NCBI GenBank assembly: GCA_017403145.1
Contig: JAFQOO010000009.1
Coordinates: forward strand, 1 to 64,000
Source of the DNA: Clostridia bacterium
Lineage (GTDB): Bacteria > Bacillota > Clostridia > Christensenellales > DTU072
DNA: 64,000 bases
Direction of reading: 5' to 3'
The position numbers and the translations under genes are program-made. The notes under the pieces were generated by a model that saw only the letters and a list, made by a program, of their open reading frames with translations, did no database searches and had not been told where the DNA came from. Numbering within the stretch: position 1 is the first letter of the stretch; every line of letters starts with the position of its first letter. Positions 26,201 through 33,567 of this stretch are shown here, piece by piece.

Positions 26201-26622
26201 TACCCGGCTCAACCTTGACTATAAACAATGGCGGTAATTACGTTCTAAACGGAAGTACCGTAATGTATCCCGGTTCATATTCTGACCTTGTAACTTTCGA
26301 AGCTGGTGGCACCCGCACTTTCCCCATCCCATATCCTGCAGGAAGAGGAGATGCAAAGCTATTTAACGGTGGTACTATTACCGTAAATGGTGCTTTAGGC
26401 GGAGAAGTTTTGGGTATTAACGGTGGTATCGTAACCGTTGGTGCAAGTGCAACCACAATCGGTGTAAAATCTATTGAAGGTGGTGGATACCTTGTACAAG
26501 CAACGACTTCTGCAACAAGCTATTTTGTTGAAGGAAACTCCGTAGTAAGAGACCTCGTACTCGGTAGTGCCTCCGTATCACAAGGCACAACCTACACCTA
26601 TACGAATGGTTCTTGGGCATAA
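20272..26622 (+). CDS. Giant MBG-repeat surface lipoprotein
   Basis: 2116 residues from the ATG at 20272 (AAGGAG upstream, 4 bases after the previous stop). A lipoprotein signal peptide ends in LFAC, so Cys at about residue 26 would be lipidated. A linker rich in Asn and Gly follows, then two to three InlB-type B repeats (VFDGWYLDEDF, FIGWNMDFS). From about residue 400 to 1500 there are roughly nine MBG/YDG modules, recognisable by TLTYGD, AVTYGDLKPG, AITYGEATPEL, SITYGDAIPTF, NVTFGDATPTL. The last ~500 residues are Gly/Thr/Asn-rich with beta-solenoid character. No sortase motif. Probably an adhesin anchored to the outer face of the membrane. Confidence 0.8.
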   Translation: MKKNKILKTLVVVAMLLCTVAILFACSPNDLDYNDPNNNSGGGNNTNTNTPDISAITITFMDGDEVIKESTVLKDALEFVPEKEGFVFDGWYLDEDFSEEVTEKPTESVTLYAKWSVATFTVKFLDGEGQPILVNGKPTQTVAYGESAIAPEAPEMEGYEFIGWNMDFSEVKSDLTIRARYETEKMSIILYGEDGSVIKTEKVMVGENIDLVYSGMIESAKAAIPGGLNFVGLYTDSELENEYQIPSGEHVMPAKDIHLYTKIAMQNIVGLSLKALRGDKQMANNAYDYDTKGFEIARVLDADNSDSVITYSYEWYDVKSNTIISGQNGPLLTLDARDVGEYSFEIRVTATYKDLTPVSTTDSITVKINKGTLEGLVSVKSLANVTGFEDIYNGAERPLDFNGLLPGDVISYRLKGDTEYTSASPIKNARVYESVESKIERKNYNPYELEGVKVTITPKELTPRIWLEIRSEGQLQTGKPYYELEYGSGAVSVIYEFDGFVGEDNVDNAFDNQPAQINDYAPGSPVGDYYLNINTENCYVNGGEHPQNYTFAKVTSPLGSGKDIILKINKKKLSLTLQDVTLTYGDVRPNSFEVEISNAFASDEDKIRNSVNELIDCLYVKGSSVGEYAIDVSGTQVASALNDSYLVTVTPATLTVNKAKATITAKNVAVTYGDLKPGIAGATTSFSYEVSGLVNGEKEDVLGNPQYVCSYEEGSPVKSGGYVIDFNRKTSFIANGSKNYDLTFVTGTLTVNRKNVTLTLADKSIIYYDEFPANDVFYQLLSVDGIIAGDTLDSICTDAGFSFSAEEYNAGSSVGDYKVSVGYATSPNYIINQGKGTVGTLKVTPRALTISVVESEVVYGNAVDIKVNYDGLVGKEYFDPSLAVSGGEIVGGYNVGDNVGEYTIEIGNFVSQNYAISYVSGKITVVERDLTLRIRAYTPDEIVWSGSLTATDGSVAYAGNGIYEEDAISGIVKTTASTQDAYIAKGNGLGDKFVWEQEIGIKRDGVNKIDNYNITYDFQVAIATYGVFVQANEVYYDGATHGLDVEYILAIATVIYSTDGINYSEEPITSLDAGQTLVYYGFRIANAMGELYDVVKNKNDEPFKNTITINPRPISIVADSKAITYGEATPELTITVTGYDANENIYANGESLDNLGAYTIDLVDFSVNAGRYVIDVNGFDNDNYAITIVDGELTINQAPLTVTAGSFSITYGDAIPTFTATCEGFVNGESLESLNTQVLLSSSYTTEANRKSGNFAIVPNLSLKNYDVTAINGNLAVSKMAITLSAENKNVTFGDATPTLTAKANKLGYNDTVNDIGTISLTTAYVSGNNVGNYVIELDATSEKYTITEVDGKVIVSPYKVIVTWEGVDTTYTYSGTDYTDEIYASYVDFYGATKVATISFKSKNANSTTPNTFKNAADYTTTASTSDSNYKLINEDGKDAVKTLTIEKATYSGITHDAFNGRVYNKDLNLESGFELDDNFSWVNGITVPTVDVVSYPAIYNADSENYKNFELNISIELSPAIVTIQTSDSITGSVTDGYVVVSSINPTATTGVAQTMTFVPTIYWNDGGVTIDGGFTLQYSNNNVFQAGTHLTTVTFTSVNYKFNETVEGSTQTNIDFYVKFQSVLVGSTYYTPEDAIKNTSSGNMLVKSNTTFAYQKKVVEKLYNDASYYIIQSGATFTIPYSATDEVGYLGGGEDGSTAFSAHPEKNTINTSARYILVTLPYNELYDLNVNGKMVVGALTGSRETGIRQNGITGGYSEIDLGDRLLVNGGSELMTFGYIIGTGEIVTSGNATLTENMYLIGWPGGSQAAGLYLSNGKSVNGLTLVLGGTISENNPLTFPIKQYELRSNQVRTTINYGASLRGYIKIATSDQADGLVKARVTQAYMSIISSSTDASSGLLRLTSGANVVKSFANDRVKMEMNGAVNDGYLALTMTVGNAKIVMSSEKVFFGIDGRTDIVINNGATFTQGYKFKFLPGSTLTINNGGNYVLNGSTVMYPGSYSDLVTFEAGGTRTFPIPYPAGRGDAKLFNGGTITVNGALGGEVLGINGGIVTVGASATTIGVKSIEGGGYLVQATTSATSYFVEGNSVVRDLVLGSASVSQGTTYTYTNGSWA

Positions 26623-26637
26623 GCCAAACAGGTTAAA

Positions 26638-26663
26638 AGCGGTGAGCAATCACCGCTTTTTTT
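26638..26663 (+). terminator. Terminator of the exporter/surface-protein operon
   Basis: AGCGGTGA-GCAA-TCACCGCT followed by seven T. The 220 bases that follow, up to the next terminator, hold no gene that I can see. Confidence 0.9.
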
Positions 26664-26884
26664 ATGCCATAAAATATATAATAAGTTATAAGTTTACTCT
26701 TATAAGACCCAGACTTGAACGTTGGATTGGTTATATTAGCGCATTGAAGATAAAAAGCAAATCGTAGGCTTATTTAAAGGGCTTTAAAAAGCCGATTCAG
26801 CGTGCGGTGTATTCCCGATTACCCCGAATGCAATTGCTCGTTAAAATGCGAATAAAGGGGCGGTGTAAAAGGGCGAATAGTCTA

Positions 26885-26914
26885 AAAAGAAAGGGCACTC
26901 TTTGGAGTGCCCTT
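26885..26914 (-). terminator. Terminator of the metallophosphoesterase gene
   Basis: Minus strand GGGCACTC-CAAA-GAGTGCCC followed by TTTCTTTTT. Confidence 0.88.
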
Positions 26915-26933
26915 CAAATTTAATTCAATAGAA

Positions 26934-28781
26934 TTAATCTTCGTTAACGATAGGGAGAACTACTTTGTTATCGGGTAAATCAAAGTCGTTTATGATACCA
27001 TAACCAACCTCGCCGGTTGCTAGCTCGAATATAGCGGTAAAGCTCAATGCACCTTGCTCGCCATCAATAACGTAGGTTAAGTCGAGACCGAATAAATCTA
27101 TCATACCAAGCAAGTTAGCTACGGTACTCATTATTTGACTTGAAGGCATATTTACTAGTCCACCAACGATAGAGTTGTTCTTGATTGCGGGAACCGATTT
27201 GAATACGTTGCTTAGTAAATCGTTATTTACAACGTCTAGCTTACCTTCTTCAAATAGTAAAGGCATAGATTGGGTTAGGTCAACTACGTGTACGTTGGGT
27301 TGTAGCTCGTGTAATCTACCGAATAAATCGAATTCTGCAACAACGTCAAGTGCACTATAGATGCAGTAACGTAATAGTAGGTCTTCGTCGCTACCTGCAA
27401 CTAGTTTTTCGTCGCCCTTGAACCATTTGCCAACAAAACCAAAGATATAATCGCCAACCGTGGTATAACCTTCGACTACGGGAAGATTTACGTTATACTT
27501 GCGACAAATGCTTTGTACGCTGGTTTGACCGGCTTTTGCATCCTTATCATATAAAGGAGATTCAACAACGTCTTCGATGGTATCAACAAAATCTTTGTTG
27601 AGCTTCTTTGCACCTTCGCTTTCAACGTCGATATCGAAAGCACCGATTAGCATATCAACGTATCCGCCTAGCTTGTTACCGGTGGTAACGTTATCCATCA
27701 TATCTACGCCAAGATATTTCATAGCATAGTTTTGGTAATCAGCAAGAATTTCGGCTTTTTCTTCAGCAGGGATATAATCGGGAATGGTATCCTCTTTTAG
27801 TCCTTCTAGGAAAATGCTATCAAAGTGATATTCATCACCGAAAACGTCAATTTTTCTAATGGGAGAGGGGAATGCAGGGAGAGATGCAGTTTCGATATCA
27901 TATAGAGTTTTGCCATTCTTGTTGGTATAAGAAACTATATCGTTTGCGTGCATATGACCGGTGAATACGTATTCAAGACCTGCCTCCATTAGTTGTTCAC
28001 GGAAGTTGAGAGCATCGTTGATATATGCCTTTTCGTTGGTAAAGTTGCTTAGGATTTCACCATAGTGGCTAATTAACGAATAGTGGGTTAAACCAATAGG
28101 GGTTTTACCATCTGCAATAGCTTGTTCTACTGCGTTTACCGCCCAATCGATTAGGTCGTCGCTTAGCTTTGCAACGTCTGCCTTTGCACGAGTTGCATCG
28201 ATAGAGATAACTCTATAGTTTTCGCCCATATCGGTTGCATAAGAGATACTATTGTCGTGGCGGTCGATTGCCTCGTTATAACCAAAATCTGCATAGATTT
28301 CGGCGAACTTATCATAATCCGCCGCCTCTACGTATTCTTCATATCCATTCTCGAAAGAAGGAGACCTAGAAGCAGTGTCGTGGTTACCCGGAACTACGAA
28401 TACTTCGATACCTGCATCTTCAACAGCCTTTAGATATCCTGCAACTTTTTCGTGCGTGCTTACGGTTGCAACGTCTGCGATATCACCGGGGATAAGCAGG
28501 GCATCGGGTGCGGTTTCGATTACCTTGTCGACTGCATTGCGGAATATGCACTCGGAAAGATATTGTACTCTACCGGTGCGTAGAGCATCGAACGCAAGGA
28601 AGTCGTCGCATAGGTCGCCTACGTGAGCTTCTTCAAATACGTGCACGTCGGACATTACCATAATGGTAAAGTCGGGTTTGGGTTCTATTGCTTTGGAGCC
28701 GATTACACCAATAACAGCTCCGCTGACTGCTAGACACAAAACCACTACTAAAACAGCAAGTCTTTTTCCAAAAGATTTCAT
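26934..28781 (-). CDS. Exported calcineurin-like metallophosphoesterase
   Basis: 615 residues. A signal peptide or N-terminal anchor is at residues 8-29. All metallophosphoesterase motifs follow: MSDVHV (about 43), PGDIAD (about 98), PGNHD (about 135), THYS (about 235) and GHMHAND (about 280). The ~300 residues after the catalytic domain are helical with no recognisable motif, more than usual. It hydrolyses a phosphoester outside the membrane; the substrate (nucleotide, teichoic acid or phosphosugar) cannot be told. GGAG precedes the ATG. The DUF2804 gene lies 53 bases upstream on the same strand. Confidence 0.88.
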   Translation of the reverse strand: MKSFGKRLAVLVVVLCLAVSGAVIGVIGSKAIEPKPDFTIMVMSDVHVFEEAHVGDLCDDFLAFDALRTGRVQYLSECIFRNAVDKVIETAPDALLIPGDIADVATVSTHEKVAGYLKAVEDAGIEVFVVPGNHDTASRSPSFENGYEEYVEAADYDKFAEIYADFGYNEAIDRHDNSISYATDMGENYRVISIDATRAKADVAKLSDDLIDWAVNAVEQAIADGKTPIGLTHYSLISHYGEILSNFTNEKAYINDALNFREQLMEAGLEYVFTGHMHANDIVSYTNKNGKTLYDIETASLPAFPSPIRKIDVFGDEYHFDSIFLEGLKEDTIPDYIPAEEKAEILADYQNYAMKYLGVDMMDNVTTGNKLGGYVDMLIGAFDIDVESEGAKKLNKDFVDTIEDVVESPLYDKDAKAGQTSVQSICRKYNVNLPVVEGYTTVGDYIFGFVGKWFKGDEKLVAGSDEDLLLRYCIYSALDVVAEFDLFGRLHELQPNVHVVDLTQSMPLLFEEGKLDVVNNDLLSNVFKSVPAIKNNSIVGGLVNMPSSQIMSTVANLLGMIDLFGLDLTYVIDGEQGALSFTAIFELATGEVGYGIINDFDLPDNKVVLPIVNED

Positions 28782-28834
28782 TTTGTTACTCCATTTGTCC
28801 GTTAGGACGGGTATTTCATAATTTTCCTATTATA

Positions 28835-29890
28835 TTACCAAGAATTTTTAACGTATTCACAAAAGGCGTACATATCCTTTATTTCCAGCACCTTTCCATC
28901 GTCTAGGATAACCTTACCATTCCAAAGTCCGTGGGCTTGGTGGCACTCCGTTCCCAATACGTCTTTGTTTAGGAAATGTGAGTGGTCGTCATAAAAAGGT
29001 GTCATTACCATTTGGAACCTTCCGTCTTCCGAATAGAATTCCCAAGGCTCCAACCAACCTTTATCACCGGGGAACTCTTTTATATCAACCTTACCAATCT
29101 TGTGTGCTTTTCCATCGTAGAATAGACAGGTTTCTGTAGCGTTAGAGGTATCACCTATAAGCCAAGTGATTTCGAATCCAAAGCTATGCTTTTTACCATC
29201 TTCGTCGGTTAGATAGGTGGAACCGTTACCCCAATACCATTGGCATTTATGTGGCCATATACCGCGTCCCCAATCCATTACGCCAAAGGAGTTTTCTTTA
29301 GTAAATGTTATCTTCTTGTTGCCAATTTGAACGTAACCCTCGGCGGGTAAGCAGTTTTGTTTAGTAGTGAGGAAGAATTGGTTTTTCTTTTTAGGGAATG
29401 GGGTTACGATAGTAATGTTCTCGTGCCCCGCGGGTATTTCTTCCATAAAGTCGTATTTGATAGGTTCGCCTTTATAGGTGCTTTCAAAGGTAATATGGCG
29501 ATAACCCTCTTCTAGGTTGGTGTCGTAAACCATTTTTATGCCCTTGTCGTCGAAAACCAGCTTATTGGTTCTATCCCCTATTTCGGGCGGAAGATATTTG
29601 TTACGAGTAAATGGAATGATTACTACGTTTTCGGCTATCAGTTCACCGGTGCGTATATCTCTAATAGATGCGGCGGCGGAAGTGCCGATAGTGATATTAA
29701 AGAAATTTATTAGAACCTTATATTGTCCGTCTTGGATTTGATGGAAATCCCATTCTTTCAAGCGAGAACGAGGTTTCACTAAACGCCTTTCGTATTGGAA
29801 AAGATTTCGCCTTGCCCAGCCTTTAGCTAAAAGGTTACCTTTTTCGTCCAATAAAGGAGTGGGATTAGTATATTCAATTTGTTTATTCAT
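28835..29890 (-). CDS. DUF2804 family protein
   Basis: 351 residues from the ATG at 29890 (GGAGAAATTTATT upstream; an earlier in-frame start lacks a site). The sequence is beta-rich throughout, with DUF2804 hallmarks: an N-terminal LLDEKGNLLAKGWAR, a central SFGVMDWGRGIWPHKCQWYWGNG and a C-terminal LGTECHQAHGLWNGKV. There is no signal peptide or membrane segment. The fold resembles the tocopherol-cyclase/DUF2804 beta-barrel group, but no reaction is known. A TATAAT at about 29918-29923 (minus strand) probably starts its mRNA. Confidence 0.8.
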   Translation of the reverse strand: MNKQIEYTNPTPLLDEKGNLLAKGWARRNLFQYERRLVKPRSRLKEWDFHQIQDGQYKVLINFFNITIGTSAAASIRDIRTGELIAENVVIIPFTRNKYLPPEIGDRTNKLVFDDKGIKMVYDTNLEEGYRHITFESTYKGEPIKYDFMEEIPAGHENITIVTPFPKKKNQFFLTTKQNCLPAEGYVQIGNKKITFTKENSFGVMDWGRGIWPHKCQWYWGNGSTYLTDEDGKKHSFGFEITWLIGDTSNATETCLFYDGKAHKIGKVDIKEFPGDKGWLEPWEFYSEDGRFQMVMTPFYDDHSHFLNKDVLGTECHQAHGLWNGKVILDDGKVLEIKDMYAFCEYVKNSW

Positions 29891-30030
29891 AATAAATTTC
29901 TCCACATTATATCAATTATAATATCACTGATTACCTATTATTTCAAGAACTAATTTAGTTAACCCATTGTAAAATATAAGTTAAAAATAAACGCGCGCAT
30001 ATCTATATAGCATTTTCTTAAATATAATTA

Positions 30031-30059
30031 TTGACTTTACGATAAAAATTTGTAATAAT
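30031..30059 (+). promoter_or_regulatory. Promoter of asnS
   Basis: TTGACT (30031-30036), 17-bp spacer, AATAAT (30054-30059). No T-box leader is present in the ~35 bases before the start codon. Confidence 0.55.
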
Positions 30060-30095
30060 ATTTGAATAAATAATATTCATTTTGGGAGAAGTCAA

Positions 30096-31472
30096 ATGAA
30101 ACACACCGATATCAAACAAATACTGGATAACGGACAAAATTATTTAAGCGCAGATATCACCGTATGCGGTTGGGTTAGAACTGCTAGAGATAGTAAAGCC
30201 ATCGCTTTTATAGAGCTAAACGATGGTACTTGCTTGAAGAACCTACAACTTATTATTGAAAAAGATAAGGTTGCAGAAAACGTTCTCAAAGATGCTATGC
30301 CCGTAGGAACCTCCATTAAAGCAGTAGGTTCGTTAGTCGTATCCGAAAGAAATGGTTACGAAGTTCAAGTTAAAGAACTTACCGTTTTGGGATTATGCCC
30401 TGCAGATTTCCCAATGCAAAAGAAAAGACATACCGTAGAATTTTTGCGTACCATTCCCCATCTTCGCGTTAGAACTAGATATTTTGAATCGGTATTTGCA
30501 GTTCGCTCCGTGCTTGCACAAGCAATACATAGATATTTTGGCGAAAGAGATTATAAATACGTTCACGCACCAATTATTACCGGTAGCGACTGCGAGGGCG
30601 CTGGCGAAATGTTTAGAGTAACCACCCACGATTGGTCAACCGAATTCCAAACCGAAGAAGAATATTATGCAAACGACTTTTTTGCAAAGAAGGCAGGCTT
30701 AACCGTTTCTGCACAGCTCGAAGGCGAAATGGCAGCAATGGGACTTGGTAAAATTTATACTTTTGGACCCACTTTCCGTGCAGAACACTCCAACACTCCC
30801 CGCCACTTGGCAGAGTTTTGGCACATTGAACCCGAAGTTTGCTTTGCCGAAATAGACGATATTATCGAAATCGCCGAAGATTTTATAAAGTATATCATCA
30901 AAGACGTTCTTGCAAATTGCCCCGATGAAATCGCATTCTTCAACCAATGGGTAGAAAAGGGACTTATCGAAAAGCTCGAAAAGGTTGTTTCTAACGACTT
31001 TGCACGTCTTTCATACACCGATGCTATCGAAGTGCTAAAGAAGAGCGGTAAAGAATTCAAGTATCCCGTAGAATGGGGCGCAGGTCTACAAACCGAGCAC
31101 GAAAAATATCTTGCAGACGAATACTTTGGCAAGCCCGTATTTATCGTGGATTATCCTGCCGACATCAAGTCCTTCTATATGAAGCAAAACGCCGATGGTA
31201 AAACCGTTGCAGCAACCGACCTTTTGGTTCCCGGCTTAGGCGAAATAATCGGTGGCTCGGAGAGAGAATGGAATATGGACAAGCTTCTTGAAGCTATGGC
31301 AAAACGCGGAATGCCCACCGAAGGTTACGAAGCATATCTAGATACTCGTAAGTATGGTAGCGTTCCTCACTCCGGTTTCGGCTTGGGCTTCGATAGAATG
31401 TTGATGTATATTACCGGTGTTCAAAACATTCGCGACACTCTAATGTTCCCGAGAACCGTTGGTTCACTATAA
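30096..31472 (+). CDS. asnS: Asparaginyl-tRNA synthetase
   Basis: 458 residues, full length. An N-terminal OB-fold anticodon-binding domain (CGWVRTARDSKAIAFIELNDG) is followed by the class II core with motif 2 FRAEHSNTPRHLAEFWHIEPE and the C-terminal motif 3 GSVPHSGFGLGFDRMLMYITG. The HLAEF form and the whole pattern are those of AsnRS rather than AspRS. It charges tRNA-Asn directly. It is followed after 24 bases by asnA, so one transcript makes asparagine and uses it. Confidence 0.95.
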   Translation: MKHTDIKQILDNGQNYLSADITVCGWVRTARDSKAIAFIELNDGTCLKNLQLIIEKDKVAENVLKDAMPVGTSIKAVGSLVVSERNGYEVQVKELTVLGLCPADFPMQKKRHTVEFLRTIPHLRVRTRYFESVFAVRSVLAQAIHRYFGERDYKYVHAPIITGSDCEGAGEMFRVTTHDWSTEFQTEEEYYANDFFAKKAGLTVSAQLEGEMAAMGLGKIYTFGPTFRAEHSNTPRHLAEFWHIEPEVCFAEIDDIIEIAEDFIKYIIKDVLANCPDEIAFFNQWVEKGLIEKLEKVVSNDFARLSYTDAIEVLKKSGKEFKYPVEWGAGLQTEHEKYLADEYFGKPVFIVDYPADIKSFYMKQNADGKTVAATDLLVPGLGEIIGGSEREWNMDKLLEAMAKRGMPTEGYEAYLDTRKYGSVPHSGFGLGFDRMLMYITGVQNIRDTLMFPRTVGSL

Positions 31473-31496
31473 TAAAATCTCTGTGGAGATATAAAT

Positions 31497-32504
31497 ATGA
31501 GTAAAGTTATCGTTCCAGAAAGCTATAAAGCGGTACTAGGCATTTACGATACCCAAACCGCAATAGGAATTTTAAAGCGTACCTTCGAGGACAAGCTTTG
31601 TCTTGCCCTCAATTTGAAGCGTGTATCTGCGCCTTTGTTCGTTGACCCCAATACCGGTATGAACGACGACCTTAACGGTGTAGAACGTGCAGTAGCTTTC
31701 GATATTAAAGAAAACGGACAACAAGCTGCAATAGTACACTCGCTTGCAAAATGGAAACGTATGGCACTACGCGATTACGGTTTCTCGGCGGGCGAGGGTA
31801 TCTATACCGATATGAATGCTATTCGTAGAGATGAAGAGCTTGATAACCTACATTCCGTTTACGTTGACCAATGGGATTGGGAAAAAATAATAACCGAAGA
31901 AACCCGTACCGTAGATTATCTAAAGAGAGTGGTAAAGTGCATAGTAGGCGCAATATGCGAAACTATGGACGTTTTAAAGTGTCGTTATCCTCAACTTAGT
32001 GTTAAGCTAAAGAGAAACGTCAAGTTTATTTCTTCCCAAGAGCTAGAAGATTTATATCCCGATAAAAGTGCTAAAGAAAGAGAAAATCTAATCGTCAAAG
32101 AGTATGGCACCGTATTTATTACCCAAATAGGTAAAACCCTGTCGTCCGGCAAAAAGCACGATGGACGTGCCCCCGACTATGATGATTGGGATTTGAACGG
32201 AGACCTATTCTTCTGGCACGAAACGTTAGGATGCGCTATGGAAATTAGTTCTATGGGTATTCGTGTAAACGAAGAATCGCTTGCTCGTCAATTGAAAGAA
32301 GCCGGCGTGGAGGAACGTAAAGAGCTATTCTTCCATAAGTCGCTACTAAACGGAGAGCTACCTCTAACAATGGGCGGTGGTATAGGTCAATCTCGCCTCT
32401 CTATGCTTATGCTACAAAAGGCACACATCGGTGAGGTTCAAGTATCCCTTTGGGACGAAGAAACCCACAGAATTTGCAAGGAAGCAGGCATACACTTATT
32501 ATAA
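31497..32504 (+). CDS. asnA: Aspartate-ammonia ligase (asparagine synthetase A)
   Basis: 335 residues, the usual length. Family motifs present: the N-terminal ALNLKRVSAPLF and TGMNDDLNG, HSLAKWKRMAL, DQWDWEK and the C-terminal GGGIGQSRLSMLML. AsnA makes asparagine from aspartate, ammonia and ATP and is evolutionarily a relative of AsnRS/AspRS. GTGGAGAT precedes the ATG. Located directly after asnS. Confidence 0.95.
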   Translation: MSKVIVPESYKAVLGIYDTQTAIGILKRTFEDKLCLALNLKRVSAPLFVDPNTGMNDDLNGVERAVAFDIKENGQQAAIVHSLAKWKRMALRDYGFSAGEGIYTDMNAIRRDEELDNLHSVYVDQWDWEKIITEETRTVDYLKRVVKCIVGAICETMDVLKCRYPQLSVKLKRNVKFISSQELEDLYPDKSAKERENLIVKEYGTVFITQIGKTLSSGKKHDGRAPDYDDWDLNGDLFFWHETLGCAMEISSMGIRVNEESLARQLKEAGVEERKELFFHKSLLNGELPLTMGGGIGQSRLSMLMLQKAHIGEVQVSLWDEETHRICKEAGIHLL

Positions 32505-32510
32505 AATTCA

Positions 32511-32535
32511 AAGCTCACCTTCGTGGGCTTTTTTT
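32511..32535 (+). terminator. Terminator or attenuator between asnA and the ECF S-component gene
   Basis: AAGCTCAC-CTTC-GTGGGCTT followed by TTTTT. Only 16 bases separate it from the next start codon, so some read-through is likely. Confidence 0.7.
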
Positions 32536-32551
32536 GTTCAAAGGAGTATAT

Positions 32552-33103
32552 ATGAATACTTTAGTTTTAAAAAACAACAAAATATCTATATCTACCCAAG
32601 CATTTGCAACTCTAATGGCAATCGTAGGAGCAATAGCTGTTCCCCAACTATTCCATTTGATAGGTAGATTTACAGGACTAGGCACCTCTCTTGGCGGAGC
32701 ATTTTTACCAATGCATTTGCCTATCATTTTGGTAGGACTGCTAGCAGGTCCTTATGCAGGCGCTATTGCAGGCGTGCTATCACCTTTGGTTAGCTATCTT
32801 TTAACGGGAATGCCCTACGTGGGTAGCTTGCCCTTTATGATGGTAGAAGTATGCTTTTATGGACTATCAGCTGGACTTCTTCGTACCGCAAAGGCACCAG
32901 TGATAGGCAAGGTTGTTATTTCCCAAGTAGCAGGCAGAGTATTTAGAGCAGTTGCGGTTATAATCGCGGTTTACGGATTTAGCTCTCAAGCTACCTCGCT
33001 CGCATCGCTGGTTAAGAGCATTCCCGAAGGAATAATGGGATTAGCTCTACAATGGCTAACTTTACCTCTAATAGTAAAATACGTAGAAAGCAGACGCAAA
33101 TAA
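32552..33103 (+). CDS. ECF transporter S component, substrate unknown
   Basis: 183 residues from the ATG at 32552 (AAAGGAGT upstream); longer in-frame extensions run back into asnA and are not credible. About six transmembrane helices. GAFLPMHLPIILVGLLAGPYAGAIAGVLSPL is split here as FLPMHLP and GPYAGAIAG, the motif shared by vitamin-type S components of the PanT/FolT/HmpT sort. It would bind a vitamin and associate with the EcfA1-EcfA2-EcfT module encoded at 60.8-63.3 kb. Which vitamin cannot be read off. Confidence 0.78.
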   Translation: MNTLVLKNNKISISTQAFATLMAIVGAIAVPQLFHLIGRFTGLGTSLGGAFLPMHLPIILVGLLAGPYAGAIAGVLSPLVSYLLTGMPYVGSLPFMMVEVCFYGLSAGLLRTAKAPVIGKVVISQVAGRVFRAVAVIIAVYGFSSQATSLASLVKSIPEGIMGLALQWLTLPLIVKYVESRRK

Positions 33104-33105
33104 TT

Positions 33106-33537
33106 ATGGATAAATATTTACCAATAAAAGAACTATCACCTTCGGGCTATGAGCTTACCGTTAAAGCACTAACGGAAGACCTTGCGGACGGAAGATACGA
33201 GTTAGATAACGGAGCATATGCCTTTATTTCCAGCTACGTTACAAAGGATATAAAAGAGGGCCTTTATGAAGCGCACAAGGCCTATACCGACGTGCAAATA
33301 ATACTGCACGGACAAGAGATAATAGGCGTTATGACACTTGAGGAAATGCTGAAAGGCGAATGTGTAAAACCCTATGAATACGATATCGAGTTGTATAAAA
33401 GCGAGGGCGGTGAGTTACATTTGTTAGAGGTGGGCGATTATCTTATATTGACGCCTAACGACGCGCATATGCCCGGAGTAAATAGAAACGCTACACAAAT
33501 GCGAAAATTGGTATTAAAAATACCTTACGATAAATAA
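33106..33537 (+). CDS. YhcH/YjgK/YiaL family protein
   Basis: 143 residues from the ATG at 33106, two bases after the preceding stop. It has the DUF386 cupin-type layout: an early NGAYAFISSYVTK, EAHKAYTDVQIILHG (His and Asp metal-site region), then a late LILTPNDAHMPG with the conserved His. Members include the sialic-acid anomerase NanQ and EbgC-like proteins. A role in sugar or sialic-acid handling is plausible; a sialidase gene lies 17 kb away. Confidence 0.82.
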   Translation: MDKYLPIKELSPSGYELTVKALTEDLADGRYELDNGAYAFISSYVTKDIKEGLYEAHKAYTDVQIILHGQEIIGVMTLEEMLKGECVKPYEYDIELYKSEGGELHLLEVGDYLILTPNDAHMPGVNRNATQMRKLVLKIPYDK

Positions 33538-33540
33538 GGA

Positions 33541-33562
33541 AAAAGCCCCGTTTGGGGCTTTT
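33541..33562. terminator. Bidirectional terminator
   Basis: AAAAGCCCC-GTTT-GGGGCTTTT between the convergent YhcH-like and ADP-ribosylglycohydrolase genes. Confidence 0.85.
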
Positions 33563-33567
33563 AAAAT

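Noticed and set aside
26664..26884. Possible short gene after the MBG lipoprotein operon
   Set aside because: Open frames there have no ribosome site and run into the terminator of the convergent gene.
29906..30095. T-box leader in front of asnS
   Set aside because: The region is only AT-rich DNA with a simple promoter; no specifier stem or AGGGUGG antiterminator sequence is present.
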